A stretch of DNA of 64,000 bases from an uncultured Oscillospiraceae bacterium (GCA_900541975.1 UQLR01000003.1:62001-126000); one strand, 5' to 3'; positions 51,654 through 61,495 are shown, numbered from the stretch's first letter. Program-made: numbers and translations. Notes: generated from the letters alone by a model not told the origin.

Positions 51654-53195
51654 ATGGAATACCCGTTGTCAAAAAAAACTTTGTCTGTAAACGAAACGGT
51701 ATTTGAAGGATGTGCAGAACAGCCGATTGATCTGGATTATAGTCTGCCTGATTATTGTCCCGACATGCAGAAAATATTAAAATGCCAGGTCTACCCCAAA
51801 ATTTTCACCAGAAACATATCCGGTGACAAACTGGATATAGACGGCGCCGCCGCCGTGCGAATTTTGTATTTGGATTCTGTGAAAAAATCGGTTCGATGCA
51901 GCGAGTATACCGTGCCTTTTACCTGTTCGTTCAATTTGAAAACAACGCCGCAAAATGCGGTGGCGTTTGCATACGCCAAGCCCGAGTACTTAAATTGCAG
52001 AGCGTTAAGCCCAAGGCGGCTGGATATTCATGGCGCTTTTTCTGTATGTGCCCGTGTGGTAAGCAAAACGGAAAAAGAGGCGGTCTGCGGCATAGAAGGA
52101 GACGACATTCAAATGAAGACTGCGCTATGCCCTGTTTCAACCGTAACGGGCTGTACCCAACAGCTTTTTACTATTACGGAGGACATAGAGCTTGGCAGTG
52201 GCAAACCGCCGGTAGAGGCAATTTTGCGCAGCGAGGTACGGGCCGCCCTGGCAGAATGCAAAACAATCACAAATAAAATGATGATGAAAGGCGATTTAAA
52301 TTTAAGGCTGCTTTATTTGACGGATCTGGATACCGGCGCTACAGAGGTTTTGGACTATACGCTTCCAATAAGCCAGATTCTGGATGCCGAGGGAATGGAG
52401 GACAATGCCGTCTGCGATACACAGCTTGAGGTATTGACTTATGAAGTAAGAATACGCAACGATTTGTCGGAAAACGACACGATTATCACATTAGAGGCAA
52501 AGCTTGCGGTTACGGTTACTTCTTTTGGCGATGAAGAGATACAGGTTGTGACAGACGCCTATTCCACTGTTTATGATCTGGACCTTGTATTCGGACAGAC
52601 CTCGTTTTCCAGGCTTCGGTCCATATTTGACGACACCTGTATAAAGAAGGATACGGTGGAAGTCAGCACAGATGGGATCAGCAAGGTCATTGATTTATGG
52701 AACGAGCACTGTTCAGTCAAGGCGCTTATTGAAAATGGAACGATGATCCTTACAGGAAAATTAAATATATGTATTTTAGCACTTGACAATGAAAACGCTC
52801 CTTTTTATACAGAACGAACCATTGATTTTACCCAACCGCTGGAGACAGAAGGCGAGCTGCATGATCTTACGGCGCTTCCAAAGGCGCAGGTAGTGTCTAT
52901 TAGCTATCGCTTAAACGGCGAAAGCAGCCTGGACCTGCGCACGGAAATTCGGCTGACGGCTCCAATATTTGAAAACAGAACAATGCGCTGCATATCCTCT
53001 GCCGGTGCAAATGAGGAACATTTACGGCAAAAGGACGATTCGGTGGCGCTTACCTTGTATTATGCAGATGCTGGGGAAAAGCTTTGGGATATTGCCAGAG
53101 AATATTGTATCTGCTGTGATGCGATCAAAACGGAAAACGAACTGACAGAAGACATGGTAACACAGGGGAAAATGCTGCTTATCCCCAATATATAA
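51654..53195 (+). CDS. sipL: SpoIVA-interacting coat protein SipL (DUF3794 plus LysM)
   Basis: 513 residues. DUF3794-type segments fill most of the protein (FEGCAEQPIDLDYSLPDYCPDMQKILKC is split near the start). A C-terminal LysM domain at about 465-513 reads YYADAGEKLWDIAREY and ends GKMLLIPNI. In Clostridioides difficile SipL binds SpoIVA through LysM to anchor the coat. The adjacent spoIVA gene makes the assignment strong. AAAAGGAGAG precedes the ATG. Confidence 0.9.
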   Translation: MEYPLSKKTLSVNETVFEGCAEQPIDLDYSLPDYCPDMQKILKCQVYPKIFTRNISGDKLDIDGAAAVRILYLDSVKKSVRCSEYTVPFTCSFNLKTTPQNAVAFAYAKPEYLNCRALSPRRLDIHGAFSVCARVVSKTEKEAVCGIEGDDIQMKTALCPVSTVTGCTQQLFTITEDIELGSGKPPVEAILRSEVRAALAECKTITNKMMMKGDLNLRLLYLTDLDTGATEVLDYTLPISQILDAEGMEDNAVCDTQLEVLTYEVRIRNDLSENDTIITLEAKLAVTVTSFGDEEIQVVTDAYSTVYDLDLVFGQTSFSRLRSIFDDTCIKKDTVEVSTDGISKVIDLWNEHCSVKALIENGTMILTGKLNICILALDNENAPFYTERTIDFTQPLETEGELHDLTALPKAQVVSISYRLNGESSLDLRTEIRLTAPIFENRTMRCISSAGANEEHLRQKDDSVALTLYYADAGEKLWDIAREYCICCDAIKTENELTEDMVTQGKMLLIPNI

Positions 53196-53211
53196 AAAGG
53201 AGGAAGTAACA

Positions 53212-54690
53212 GTGGAGGAAAGAAATATTTATCAAGATATAGCCCGCAGGACAAACGGAGATATTTATATAGGTGTGGTCGGCCCTGTCAGGACGGGAAA
53301 ATCTACGTTTATCAAACGCTTTATGGATACGCTTGTAATCCCCAACATTGAAAACGACAGCCGCCGCGACCGCGCGGTTGATGAATTGCCGCAGTCGGCA
53401 GCGGGCAGGACAATTATGACTACAGAGCCCAAATTCATACCGGAAGACGCGGTAGAAGTGAATATAGGAGGAAACGCCACCTTTAAGGTGCGTATGATTG
53501 ACTGTGTAGGGTATATTGTCCCCAGTGCAATCGGCTATATAGAAGACGAACAGCCGCGCATGGTCAAAACACCGTGGTTTGAAGAAGAAATCCCGTTCAA
53601 CATGGCGGCGGAAATTGGAACGAAAAAGGTTATTACAGACCACTCCACGATTGGACTTGTAATTACTACAGATGGAAGCATCAGCGATATTCCGCGCCAA
53701 GAATATGAAGAAGGCGAGCAGCGCGTTGTGCAAGAGCTTAAAGAAATCAACAAGCCGTTTGTTGTTTTGCTCAATAGTGTAAATCCCAACGCGCAGGAAA
53801 CGCATATGCTGGCGGCGGAAATGAGCCGGAATTATCAGGTGCCTGTTGTGCCTGTAAGTTGTATGGAGTTGGATGAAAACGAAATCAAACGCATTCTGGC
53901 ACAAATTTTATTTGAATTTCCGATCAAAGAGATTAAGGTGGATATGCCCAAATGGGTCTCTTCTCTTGAAAAAGACCATTGGCTGCGCAGCAGTATTTTT
54001 ACCAGTATTGTAAGTGCAGCGCAAAGCGCTGAAAAAATCCGGCAGGTACAGGATATTACAAAAGCAATTGGCAGCTGCGAGCATGTTGCAAATGTACAGA
54101 TTACCACCATTGATCTGGGGCAGGGGCATGCAAAAATTACGTTAACGCTTAACCAAAATCTTTTTTACAAGGTGCTTGGGGAAAAAACAGGCTTTGCAAT
54201 TCGTGATGAGGGAGATATGCTCGACTGCATGCTGGAACTTGCAAAACTGAAAGAAGAATACGAGAAGGTGCGCGATGCATACAATGACGTCAATGAAACC
54301 GGTTATGGGATCGTTATGCCCACAATGGAGGAATTGACGCTTGAGGAACCGGAAATTATTAAACAGGGTGGAAAATACGGGATACGCCTGCGTGCCGCCG
54401 CTCCATCTGTACATATGCTTAAGACAAAGATCACTACAGAAGTCACGCCTATTGTGGGGTCGGAACAGCAATCGGAAGAGCTTGTCATGTATCTGCTTAA
54501 GGAGTTTGAAGAAAACCCTGCAAAAATATGGGAATCCAATATTTTTGGAAAATCAGTGCATGAACTTGTCAACGAGGGGTTGCACAATAAGTTGTACAGA
54601 ATGCCGGCTGACGCCAGAAATAAGTTAAAGGAAACCATAGAGCGTATTATTAACGAGGGTTGCAACGGGTTAATCTGTATTATTCTTTAA
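53212..54690 (+). CDS. spoIVA: Stage IV sporulation protein A
   Basis: 492 residues, the expected length. This morphogenetic ATPase polymerises on the forespore surface as the coat basement layer. The N-terminal Walker A is GPVRTGKST at residues 24-32. FIPEDAVEVNIG, MIDCVGYIVPSA and the conserved C-terminal region are visible. The start is GTG 53212 after AAAAAGGAGGAAG. It lies 16 bases after sipL, and both probably depend on the upstream sigma-E-like promoter. Confidence 0.97.
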   Translation: MEERNIYQDIARRTNGDIYIGVVGPVRTGKSTFIKRFMDTLVIPNIENDSRRDRAVDELPQSAAGRTIMTTEPKFIPEDAVEVNIGGNATFKVRMIDCVGYIVPSAIGYIEDEQPRMVKTPWFEEEIPFNMAAEIGTKKVITDHSTIGLVITTDGSISDIPRQEYEEGEQRVVQELKEINKPFVVLLNSVNPNAQETHMLAAEMSRNYQVPVVPVSCMELDENEIKRILAQILFEFPIKEIKVDMPKWVSSLEKDHWLRSSIFTSIVSAAQSAEKIRQVQDITKAIGSCEHVANVQITTIDLGQGHAKITLTLNQNLFYKVLGEKTGFAIRDEGDMLDCMLELAKLKEEYEKVRDAYNDVNETGYGIVMPTMEELTLEEPEIIKQGGKYGIRLRAAAPSVHMLKTKITTEVTPIVGSEQQSEELVMYLLKEFEENPAKIWESNIFGKSVHELVNEGLHNKLYRMPADARNKLKETIERIINEGCNGLICIIL

Positions 54691-54707
54691 AATATCTAAA
54701 AATTCAT

Positions 54708-54745
54708 TTTACCGGCGTTATGAGAAATAACGCCGGTAAAATTTT
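54708..54745 (+). terminator. Intrinsic terminator of sipL-spoIVA
   Basis: Thirteen-base perfect arms TTTACCGGCGTTA (54708-54720) and TAACGCCGGTAAA (54728-54740), followed by ATTTTAT. Confidence 0.85.
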
Positions 54746-54897
54746 ATATAGACCGAAAAACAGCGAAATTTAGTAAAGAATCCAGATAGAAATAAGCTAA
54801 ATTTACCAAGATGTAATAATCACAAATAAAAATTTATGAAAAAATTAGGTAATATAACAAAGTTTGGGAAAGCTGATAAAAGGGAGTTAAATTAGGA
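54746..54897. other. A/T-rich intergenic stretch between spoIVA and the oadG promoter
   Basis: No coding signal or clear structure is visible. The gap from the spoIVA stop to the chosen oadG start is about 300 bases; it also holds the spoIVA terminator and the oadG promoter. Confidence 0.5.
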
Positions 54898-54926
54898 TTG
54901 CAATATAAATTTTCGTGGGTTATAAT
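54898..54926 (+). promoter_or_regulatory. Sigma-A-type promoter of oadGB
   Basis: TTGCAA (54898-54903), 17-base spacer and a perfect TATAAT (54921-54926), 66 bases before the oadG ATG. Confidence 0.65.
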
Positions 54927-54992
54927 AATATGGAAAATTCAAAATGGCGGGGTATGCGGTTTTCTGTCACAAAAGGGAGGAACAGAGTAAAT

Positions 54993-55391
54993 ATGTCTGA
55001 TAATATCAGTCTTTCAGTTACGTTGCTTATCACTGGATTTGTCGTTGTATTTCTTGTTTTGATTTTGCTGATCGCGATTATCAAGCTGTACAGCACAGCT
55101 GTGTACAACGCACAAAACAGGAGCGCGCAAAAAAAAGCTGAAAAAGAGCGGCAGGCGCGTCTTGCAGAGCAGGAAGCGTTAAAGAAAGAACAGGTTGTTT
55201 CTTCTGTGCAGAGCCCTTCCGATGAAGCAAACGGAGCAGGCGTCTCACTGGAGACGGTGGCGGTTATTACAGCGGCGGTAGATGCCATGTATGGTACGGG
55301 CCGAGCTAAAGTGAAGAGCATAAAAAGACTTCCTCGCACACGTCCTGTATGGAGTACAGCAGGGCTTATGGATCAGACAAAACCCTTCTGA
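54993..55391 (+). CDS. OadG-family sodium-pump decarboxylase gamma subunit
   Basis: 132 residues. One N-terminal membrane helix ([27 protein letters not shown]) is followed by a charged linker and a C-terminal [27 protein letters not shown] segment seen in clostridial OadG/MmdD-like proteins. The gamma subunit joins the alpha carboxyltransferase to the beta membrane pump. ATG 54993 lies 10 bases after GGGAGGA; the longer frame is not needed. It precedes the beta subunit with a 44-base gap. Confidence 0.82.
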   Translation: MSDNISLSVTLLITGFVVVFLVLILLIAIIKLYSTAVYNAQNRSAQKKAEKERQARLAEQEALKKEQVVSSVQSPSDEANGAGVSLETVAVITAAVDAMYGTGRAKVKSIKRLPRTRPVWSTAGLMDQTKPF

Positions 55392-55435
55392 GCGCTGCCT
55401 GTACCGAGTACAATTGGAAAGGATGTTTTTGCTTT

Positions 55436-56677
55436 ATGGATATTTTAAACGGCTTTTGGGAGTCTATCGTAGGGCTGTGGCAGGCTTCGGGCCTTACCTT
55501 ATTGGGGTGGCAGAACTACGTTATGATATTGGTTTCGATTGTATTAATCTATCTTGCAATTAAAAAACAGTATGAGCCTCTTTTGCTGTTGCCCATCGCG
55601 TTTGGTATGCTGCTTGTCAATCTGTTTCCTGCTATTATGGCGACTCCTTCCACAGAACTGGTTTCTGTTACGCAGTATATGGCTGACCACGGCGGACAGG
55701 CCGGTAATTACGCAATTACTGTGCTCGATGGCGTAGAATATTATAACGTTCCAACCAACGGCGGGTTGCTGTATTATTTATATCAGGGAGTAAAACTGGG
55801 GATATATCCACCGCTGATCTTTTTAGGCATCGGCGCTATGACGGATTTTGGCCCGCTGATTGCAAACCCCAAGAGCTTTATTTTAGGTGCAGCCGCACAG
55901 ATTGGTATTTTCCTGACCTTTTTTGGAGCGGTTTTGTTGGGCTTTAATTCTCTGGAAGCGGCTTCTATTGGTATTATTGGCGGTGCGGATGGGCCTACGG
56001 CTATTTTTGTTACCTCAAAGCTTGCACCGCATCTGCTCGGTCCGATTGCCGTTGCGGCATACTCCTACATGGCATTGGTTCCAATTATACAGCCGCCTAT
56101 TATGAAAGCGTTGACCACTAAGAAGGAGCGCATGGTTGTTATGGAGCAGCTGCGCCCTGTTTCCAAGTTGGAAAAAATTATGTTTCCAATTGTTGTTGTT
56201 ATTTTGGTTGCACTGTTCCTGCCGGACGCGGCGCCTTTGGTCGGTATGCTCATGTTGGGCAATCTTTTCCGTGAAAGCGGCGTTGTAGACAGAATTTTTA
56301 AAACAGCGCAAAACGAACTTATGAATATAGTAACGATCTTCCTTGGCGTTACGGTGGGGGCTACAGCGACAGGTGAGGTTTTCTTAAGCGTGGATACCCT
56401 CAAGATCATTCTTCTGGGCTTGATTGCATTTGCCCTGGGCACCGCGTTTGGCGTATTGTTTGGAAAGCTTATGTACAAACTTACCGGCGGAAAGGTTAAT
56501 CCGCTGATCGGTGCTGCAGGTGTTTCGGCTGTACCGATGGCTGCTCGCGTTGCACAGAAGGTTGGGCAAAAGGACAACCCGGGAAATTTCCTTTTAATGC
56601 ACGCCATGGGGCCAAATGTTGCAGGCGTTATTGGTTCTGCTGTTGCGGCTGGCGTTTTGATCAGCGTTTTAGGATAA
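55436..56677 (+). CDS. Sodium ion-translocating decarboxylase beta subunit (OadB/GcdB/MmdB family)
   Basis: 413 residues with about ten membrane segments. It has the highly conserved [22 protein letters not shown] segment, whose Asp carries the Na+ pathway, and the [18 protein letters not shown] motif near the end. It couples biotin-dependent decarboxylation of oxaloacetate, glutaconyl-CoA or methylmalonyl-CoA to Na+ export. The substrate is set by the alpha subunit, which is not in the window. ATG 55436 follows GGAAAGGA by 12 bases. A terminator follows directly. Confidence 0.94.
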   Translation: MDILNGFWESIVGLWQASGLTLLGWQNYVMILVSIVLIYLAIKKQYEPLLLLPIAFGMLLVNLFPAIMATPSTELVSVTQYMADHGGQAGNYAITVLDGVEYYNVPTNGGLLYYLYQGVKLGIYPPLIFLGIGAMTDFGPLIANPKSFILGAAAQIGIFLTFFGAVLLGFNSLEAASIGIIGGADGPTAIFVTSKLAPHLLGPIAVAAYSYMALVPIIQPPIMKALTTKKERMVVMEQLRPVSKLEKIMFPIVVVILVALFLPDAAPLVGMLMLGNLFRESGVVDRIFKTAQNELMNIVTIFLGVTVGATATGEVFLSVDTLKIILLGLIAFALGTAFGVLFGKLMYKLTGGKVNPLIGAAGVSAVPMAARVAQKVGQKDNPGNFLLMHAMGPNVAGVIGSAVAAGVLISVLG

Positions 56678-56700
56678 TTGCCTGTATTTCTGAAAAAATA

Positions 56701-56736
56701 AGCACAGAGCAAAAAGCAAGGCTCTGTGCTTTTCTT
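56701..56736 (+). terminator. Intrinsic terminator of oadGB
   Basis: AGCACAGAGC (56701-56710) pairs with GCTCTGTGCT (56721-56730), followed by TTTCTTT. Confidence 0.88.
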
Positions 56737-56882
56737 TGTAACGCTGTCACGAAATCAAAATGTATACAGACAAGGCAAAATAACACGGACTTCGACATGA
56801 TAATTCCATTTTGTCATTAAAAAACATTTGTGTTTTGGTAAAATAATATATAATTTATATGCGCAGGGGGTTTTTATACTAG

Positions 56883-57632
56883 ATGAAAAGAGAAATTACC
56901 ATAAATGAAATTTTAAAAATGCTTCGGGCGCATATTAAGCTGATTATTATTATTACGCTGGTCGGCGGCATTTTAGCATATGCGTATTCTGCATATATGA
57001 TTACGCCGATGTACAGCACATCCACCTTGCTGTATGTTACAAATTCAGAAGAATTGCCGGGGGATTCTGCTATTACAAGCAGCACGGATAATACGGATTC
57101 CAGCGAAGTGCAAAAGTCCGGTTCCAATGATATTATTATTTCTTCCAGGATTGCCCAGGTGTGCACGACGCTTTTTAAAACAGATTTAATGATGAGCGAA
57201 CTGATTGAATATCTGGATTTGTCGCTTTCACCCGGACAGCTTAAAGGTATGATTTCTATCACTGCTTCGGAAGACACACAGTTTTTACACGTGAGTGTAA
57301 CCGGCACCGAACCGGAAACGGCGGCAAAAATTGCAAATGCATTTCCCGCGGCGGCCCAGGATTTGTATAAACTTTTTTTCCCTTATGGCCAAATTATCGT
57401 TGCAGATAAGGCCGGCGTTCCAACAACGCCTTCATCTCCGGATATTAAAAAAAATACGCTTTTCGGTTTAGCCGGAGGTTTGGTGCTTTCTGTATTGCTT
57501 GCCCTGTTCCTTGAGGTGATTGATACGACCGTCAAGCCTGGGGATGATCTGTATAAAATGTATGGGATTCCTGTTTTTGCCGGGATTGTGGATATTGAAT
57601 CGGAAGGAAAAGGAAAGGGAAAGAAAAAATGA
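56883..57632 (+). CDS. Wzz/CapA-type polysaccharide co-polymerase (tyrosine kinase modulator)
   Basis: 249 residues. The helix LIIIITLVGGILAYAYSAY at about 20-38 is followed by an extracytoplasmic domain and a second helix (FGLAGGLVLSVLLALFLEVID, about 199-219). That is the standard Gram-positive Wzz membrane-activator layout. It would activate the BY-kinase encoded next and help set chain length of a surface polysaccharide. It overlaps that gene by four bases (ATGA). The RBS is AGGGGG. Confidence 0.87.
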   Translation: MKREITINEILKMLRAHIKLIIIITLVGGILAYAYSAYMITPMYSTSTLLYVTNSEELPGDSAITSSTDNTDSSEVQKSGSNDIIISSRIAQVCTTLFKTDLMMSELIEYLDLSLSPGQLKGMISITASEDTQFLHVSVTGTEPETAAKIANAFPAAAQDLYKLFFPYGQIIVADKAGVPTTPSSPDIKKNTLFGLAGGLVLSVLLALFLEVIDTTVKPGDDLYKMYGIPVFAGIVDIESEGKGKGKKK

Positions 57633-58345
57633 AAATAAGCCTTCGCAGGAAAAAGATCAATCTGGAAAAGACCAAAAATGTAATCAATGATAACAGCCGT
57701 TTTGCCGTGATAGAGGGATATAAAATTGCACGGACTAACCTGATGTTTTCCATCGCTGCGTCCGACAGGAAATTTGTGGCGTTTACAAGCTGGTCAAAGG
57801 GTGAGGGGAAAAGCACGGCAACAGCGAATATGGCAATTTCTCTTTCCAAAATGGGAAAGCGTGTATTGTTAATTGACGCAGACCTGCGCAAGCCTAATAT
57901 TCATAATTTGTTAAAGCTTGGAAACGAAAGCGGCTTTTCTGAAGTGCTGGGCAAGTTTAAAGATATGGATGAAGTGATTCATTCTCAGGTGTTGCCTTGC
58001 TTAGACATTGTTACATCCGGACCAATTCCACCAAATCCGTCGGAACTTTTGGGTTCTGCCCAGGTTAAGGATATTTTTGAACGGCTGGAAAGCAACTATG
58101 ATTACATTTTGCTCGACACGCCGCCGATCGGTCTTGTAACAGATGCCCTGATGCTCAAGGATTATATTGCGGGGTATGTTGTGGTGATCCGTGAGCGGTC
58201 CACTACGCATGGAGATATAGAAAAACTTATACGGAATATAAAGCTGGCGGACAGTCAGATTCTTGGTTTTTTAGAAGTAGGTTGTAAAATCCACGATGGC
58301 AAGCGCCGCAGCAAAGTAGGATATAATTATTATTACAGAACATGA
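57629..58345 (+). CDS. CpsD/CapB-type bacterial tyrosine kinase (BY-kinase)
   Basis: 238 residues. Walker A SWSKGEGKSTATANMA at about 52-67, Walker A' LLIDADLRKPNIHNL at about 81-95 and Walker B DYILLDTPPIG. The last nine residues (VGYNYYYRT) contain four tyrosines, the expected autophosphorylation cluster. It acts with the Wzz-like protein upstream in polysaccharide assembly control. A terminator follows and no glycosyltransferase genes are near. Confidence 0.92.
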   Translation: MKISLRRKKINLEKTKNVINDNSRFAVIEGYKIARTNLMFSIAASDRKFVAFTSWSKGEGKSTATANMAISLSKMGKRVLLIDADLRKPNIHNLLKLGNESGFSEVLGKFKDMDEVIHSQVLPCLDIVTSGPIPPNPSELLGSAQVKDIFERLESNYDYILLDTPPIGLVTDALMLKDYIAGYVVVIRERSTTHGDIEKLIRNIKLADSQILGFLEVGCKIHDGKRRSKVGYNYYYRT

Positions 58346-58371
58346 TGGGAAGAGGAATTTACAGAAACAGC

Positions 58372-58401
58372 AAAAGGCCGGGATTTCCGGCCTTTTCTAT
58401 T
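58372..58401 (+). terminator. Intrinsic terminator of the Wzz/BY-kinase pair
   Basis: AAAAGGCCGG (58372-58381) pairs with CCGGCCTTTT (58387-58396), then CTATT. Confidence 0.85.
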
Positions 58402-58638
58402 GCGTGTGGAAATTATACCTCCGGCCCAATACCTTTTAAAATAAAAAATATATAACAGGAATGTATTTTTGGAGAGAATGCCGTAAATAAGCACAGAAAA
58501 AAATAGCATTTGTCTGTTAAAGCCAATAAAGTAACAAATTTGCAGGAAAAATAAATAAAACTTGCATTTTTAAATTGAAAGTATTAAAATATGATACAGT
58601 TTACAAATAAAGTTGCATTTGGATAAGGGGAGTGCATC

Positions 58639-59919
58639 ATGAAAAGCTTTTTAAGCTTGTCCAGACAAGAACTTTTGACATTGCAGGCGGCTCTGGAAAA
58701 AGAATATAGTGCGTATCAGCAGAAAAATTTGAAGCTGGATATGTCCAGAGGGAAGCCCGGTAATGAACAGCTTGAAATATCACAGCCAATGCTGGATATT
58801 GTCAGCAGCAGTTCCGACTGCAAAACGCGCGATGGACTGGATTGCCGCAATTACGGCCTTTTGGATGGGTTGCCGTCCATTAAAGAACTGTTTTCTGTTA
58901 TGCTGGAGGTAGCTCCGGAAAATATTATGGTTGGTGGTAATTCCAGCCTGAATATGATGTTTGACACAATTGCATGCATAATGACAGCCGGAATTGGCGG
59001 ATGTACGCCTTGGTGTAAACTGGACAGGGTAAAGTTTTTGTGCCCTGTACCCGGCTATGACCGGCATTTTGGTATTACTGAGTACTTTGGGATTGAAATG
59101 CTTCCGGTTCCTATGACAGATGAAGGTCCGGATATGGATTTGGTCGAAGAACTGGTTTCTTCTGACGACTCGATTAAGGGGATATGGTGTGTGCCGAAGT
59201 ACTCTAATCCGCAGGGGATTACGTATTCGGACGAAACCGTTCGGCGCTTTGCAAAATTAAAACCTGCGGCAAAGGATTTCCGCATTATGTGGGATAACGC
59301 ATATTGTGTGCATGATATTACCGACCATTCTGATAAGCTGCTAAGTATCATGGGCGAGTGTGAGAAAAACGGAACGGAGGATTTGCCTGTTTTGTTTTGC
59401 TCCACTTCAAAGATTACTTTTCCTGGCTCCGGCGTTGCAGCCATGGCGGCGTCTAAAGCCAATATGCGGGTTTTTAAGGAGCGCTATAAATATCAAACAA
59501 TTGGCTTTGACAAAATTAATATGCTCAGACATATGCTTTTTTTTAAAAATATGGATGGTGTGCTTTCGCATATGCAGAAACACAAAAAAATTTTAGCGCC
59601 AAAATTTCAATCTGTTCTTGAACATTTGGAAAATAGCCTTTCCGGTACGGATACTGCGACATGGATTACCCCAAACGGCGGTTATTTTGTCAGTGTAGAT
59701 GTTATGGAGGGGTGTGCAAAGCGTGTTGTGCAGCTTTGCAAGGAAGCCGGTGTTGTTTTAACGGGCGCGGGAGCTACCTTCCCATACGGAAAAGATCCCA
59801 AGGACAGCAATATACGGATTGCGCCGACTTATCCGCCGGTGGACGAACTGAATATCGCTATGGACCTTTTCTGCCTCTGCGTAAAAATGGCGGCTGTGGA
59901 AAAGCTCTTATGTCGATAA
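58639..59919 (+). CDS. MocR-like class I aminotransferase (aspartate aminotransferase AspT type)
   Basis: 426 residues. The N-terminal LDMSRGKPGNEQLEIS and NYGLLDGLPSIKELF motifs are specific for the Aminotran_MocR family, which includes the Corynebacterium aspartate aminotransferase AspT. The PLP site shows DNAYCVHD and the Schiff-base-type SKITFPGSG. There is no HTH domain, so it is an enzyme and not a regulator. It is monocistronic with GGGGAG before the ATG. Aspartate is the likely but unproven donor. Confidence 0.88.
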   Translation: MKSFLSLSRQELLTLQAALEKEYSAYQQKNLKLDMSRGKPGNEQLEISQPMLDIVSSSSDCKTRDGLDCRNYGLLDGLPSIKELFSVMLEVAPENIMVGGNSSLNMMFDTIACIMTAGIGGCTPWCKLDRVKFLCPVPGYDRHFGITEYFGIEMLPVPMTDEGPDMDLVEELVSSDDSIKGIWCVPKYSNPQGITYSDETVRRFAKLKPAAKDFRIMWDNAYCVHDITDHSDKLLSIMGECEKNGTEDLPVLFCSTSKITFPGSGVAAMAASKANMRVFKERYKYQTIGFDKINMLRHMLFFKNMDGVLSHMQKHKKILAPKFQSVLEHLENSLSGTDTATWITPNGGYFVSVDVMEGCAKRVVQLCKEAGVVLTGAGATFPYGKDPKDSNIRIAPTYPPVDELNIAMDLFCLCVKMAAVEKLLCR

Positions 59920-59986
59920 GCAAAGAAAATATCTAGCATATTTACACAAATTTACCGAGATATAGTAGAATTCCAACTGCTTTGCA

Positions 59987-60015
59987 TTGACTTTTCGCAT
60001 AAATAATCCTATAAT
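59987..60015 (+). promoter_or_regulatory. Sigma-A promoter of secDF
   Basis: TTGACT (59987-59992), 17-base spacer and a perfect TATAAT (60010-60015), 86 bases before secD. Confidence 0.8.
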
Positions 60016-60016
60016 T

Positions 60017-60066
60017 AACTCTGTTACGTCCGTGTTATTTCACAGCTTAACAGAGTTGTTTTTTAG
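60017..60066 (+). terminator. Terminator-like hairpin at the start of the secDF leader
   Basis: AACTCTGTTA (60017-60026) pairs with TAACAGAGTT (60048-60057), followed by GTTTTTTAG. It begins two bases after the secDF -10. It could terminate upstream reading or act as a leader attenuator. Confidence 0.6.
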
Positions 60067-60100
60067 CACAGATTGATTTTTTGTATTGGAGGACATATAC

Positions 60101-61495
60101 ATGAAACGAGTGGCAAAGCCAGTATTCTTCATTGTTTTCCTCCTGATCCTTTTATTCAGTTACACCGCCATATTTGGTTTTTCTACCCAATATGGCGACA
60201 TTAAGACCACCTGGATCAAAGGGATAGGGGATATCCGATGGGGAATAGACATTAAAGGCGGCGTTGAAGCTACCTTTAAACCGGCAGGCGATGTGGATGC
60301 AACCGACGAGGAGCTGGATAGTGCAAAGGCGATTATCGAAACCAGAATGGTTTCCAACAACATAACGGACTATGAGCTGTATGCAGACTATACTACAGAT
60401 CGTATTATAGTGCGTTATCCCTGGAAGGAAGATGAAAAGGATTTTGACCCGGAAGAGGCAATCCAGGAAATTTCTGCCACCGCACAATTAACCTTTCGGC
60501 CCGGCAATTCTTATGCAACAACAGATATTGATGCTGACGGAAACCCGGTGTATAAAACCCCGACGGGAGATTCAGAAGAAATTCTAATGGATGGCAGCAA
60601 TGTGGAAAGTGCGCAGGCAGGGATTGATACATCCAGCGGAGCCAATAATTATATTGTTTCCTTAAAGTTAAAAAATGCCGATCTGTTTGCAGATATTACT
60701 GAGCAATACCAGGGACAGACCGTTTCTATCTGGATGGATGATATTATGCTCTCTGCACCAACGGTGAATGCTGTTATTACAGACGGAAATGCAATGATTG
60801 AAGGAGACTTTACAGCGGAGGAAGCTTCGCAGCTTGCTATGCAGATTAATGCGGGTGCACTGCCTTTTGAACTGGAAACCGCAAGCTTTGGTTCTGTCAG
60901 CCCAACGCTGGGATCGTCTTCCCTGACAGCCATGGCCTATGCCGGCGTAGTTGCGTTTATCATTATTGCGTTGTTTATGCTGATTATGTACAGGCTGCCC
61001 GGGTTTATTGCCGTGATTGCGCTGCTTGGACAAATGGGGCTTTCTATTGCGGCGATTTCCGGCTATTTTTCGATATTTCCTAGTTTTACAATGACCCTGC
61101 CCGGCGTTGCCGGATTAATCCTTTCCATTGGTATGGGTGTGGATGCAAATGTTATAACCGCGGAGCGTGTAAAGGAAGAGCTTAAAAGTGGAAAGACGCT
61201 AGACGGTGCGATTGACAAGGGAACAAAAAGCAGTTTTTCTGCCATATTTGACGGGAATGTTACCGTGATCATTGTTTCCATTATTCTTTTACTTGTATTT
61301 GGCCCGTCCAATATTCTTTCCATGATTTTTGGTCCGTCTACTACAGGTATCATTTATTCCTTTGGATACACGCTTTTGATTGGCGTAATTTCCAACTTTA
61401 TTATGGGTGTAGGCGCTGCAAGGCTTATGCTTAGATCTATCTCCGGATATAAAATTGTGCGGAAAAAAGTATTGTTCGGAGGTGCTGGGAAATGA
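60101..61495 (+). CDS. secD: Protein translocase subunit SecD
   Basis: 464 residues. One N-terminal helix is followed by the WGIDIKGGVEATF motif of SecD and a large extracytoplasmic region. Five further helices follow, with IGMGVDANVITAERVKEEL (the conserved SecD proton-relay helix). It drives late steps of Sec export with SecF using the ion gradient. ATG 60101 follows ATTGGAGG; an ATG at 60086 overlaps that site. It overlaps secF by four bases. Confidence 0.96.
   Translation: MKRVAKPVFFIVFLLILLFSYTAIFGFSTQYGDIKTTWIKGIGDIRWGIDIKGGVEATFKPAGDVDATDEELDSAKAIIETRMVSNNITDYELYADYTTDRIIVRYPWKEDEKDFDPEEAIQEISATAQLTFRPGNSYATTDIDADGNPVYKTPTGDSEEILMDGSNVESAQAGIDTSSGANNYIVSLKLKNADLFADITEQYQGQTVSIWMDDIMLSAPTVNAVITDGNAMIEGDFTAEEASQLAMQINAGALPFELETASFGSVSPTLGSSSLTAMAYAGVVAFIIIALFMLIMYRLPGFIAVIALLGQMGLSIAAISGYFSIFPSFTMTLPGVAGLILSIGMGVDANVITAERVKEELKSGKTLDGAIDKGTKSSFSAIFDGNVTVIIVSIILLLVFGPSNILSMIFGPSTTGIIYSFGYTLLIGVISNFIMGVGAARLMLRSISGYKIVRKKVLFGGAGK

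Noticed and set aside
53179..53904. A 241-codon minus-strand frame opposite spoIVA
   Set aside because: spoIVA is certain here; the opposite frame has no motif or signal.
56780..56800. A 13-base match in reverse orientation between the region before the Wzz-like gene and the secD leader
   Set aside because: Matches of this length are expected by chance in 64 kb, and neither place shows a shared structure.
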